DNA from: Candidatus Hydrogenedentota bacterium
Lineage (GTDB): Bacteria; Hydrogenedentota; Hydrogenedentia; Hydrogenedentales; GCA-2746185
NCBI GenBank assembly: GCA_030123645.1
Contig: JASJYE010000200.1
Coordinates: forward strand, 1 to 5,296
Length of the DNA: 5,296 bases
Direction of reading: 5' to 3'
Numbering within the stretch: the stretch's first letter is position 1; each line of letters opens with the position of its first letter. The notes beneath the pieces were generated by a model that made no database searches, was not told the DNA's origin, and worked only from the letters and a program-made list of their open reading frames with translations. Shown piece after piece: positions 5,281-5,296 of the stretch. A program made the position numbers and the translations under genes.

Positions 5281-5296
5281 TCCATGTGGTCTATTT

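Larger units (their letters stand above)
5048..5296. other. Non-coding, repeat-rich 3' region
   Basis: No coding region could be supported here. Stops occur soon after the NrdD-like gene in its own frame (five codons on), so the missing glycyl-radical module is not hidden by a simple read-through. AT content rises sharply relative to the genes, with T-runs at 5167-5173 and 5211-5217, and the tandem and inverted repeats listed separately fill the second half. Confidence 0.7.

Overview
The window is a bacterial chromosomal segment with moderately GC-rich coding DNA. It holds four protein genes and several short repeats. Nothing in it names the organism. Two repeat types, a 9-bp ACAGGATGA tandem and CACGAAG palindromes, together with an in-gene GGGGGAC/GTCCCCC palindrome, are from memory typical of intergenic repeats in Planctomycetes, Lentisphaerae, Hydrogenedentes and similar environmental lineages. 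I place it there only tentatively.

Layout. Positions 1-1487 (minus strand) carry a PilT-type retraction ATPase with an unusual N-terminal extension of about 137 residues; its 3' end lies at or just beyond the window edge. A 189-bp divergent intergenic region follows. On the plus strand come rsmD (16S rRNA guanine-N2 methyltransferase, 1677-2249), nrdR (2375-2824) and a long NrdD-like gene (2957-5047, TTG start). The last 249 bp are non-coding and rich in short tandem and inverted repeats.

How the parts fit. nrdR encodes the zinc-ribbon/ATP-cone repressor of ribonucleotide reductase genes. Two 16-bp NrdR-box-like sites, start-to-start 31 bp apart, flank the -10 of a sigma70-like promoter just upstream of nrdR. 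This predicts that NrdR represses its own transcription unit, which probably includes the NrdD-like gene because no convincing terminator or promoter separates the two. The NrdD-like protein keeps the ATP-cone and the class III reductase fold signatures (HDLD, NLPR, GLNEC). However, it appears to have lost every catalytic element I can locate: the active-site Cys on the YCxGW-type strand is Ser, the GGQ-type motif is GTA, the paired Cys before the NLPR strand is missing, and the protein stops just before the zinc/glycyl-radical module. It looks like a maintained NrdD pseudoenzyme, or one half of a split enzyme, co-regulated with NrdR. A REP/MITE-like palindrome has also been absorbed in frame into its C-terminal part. 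This gene and its regulation are the most unusual content of the window.
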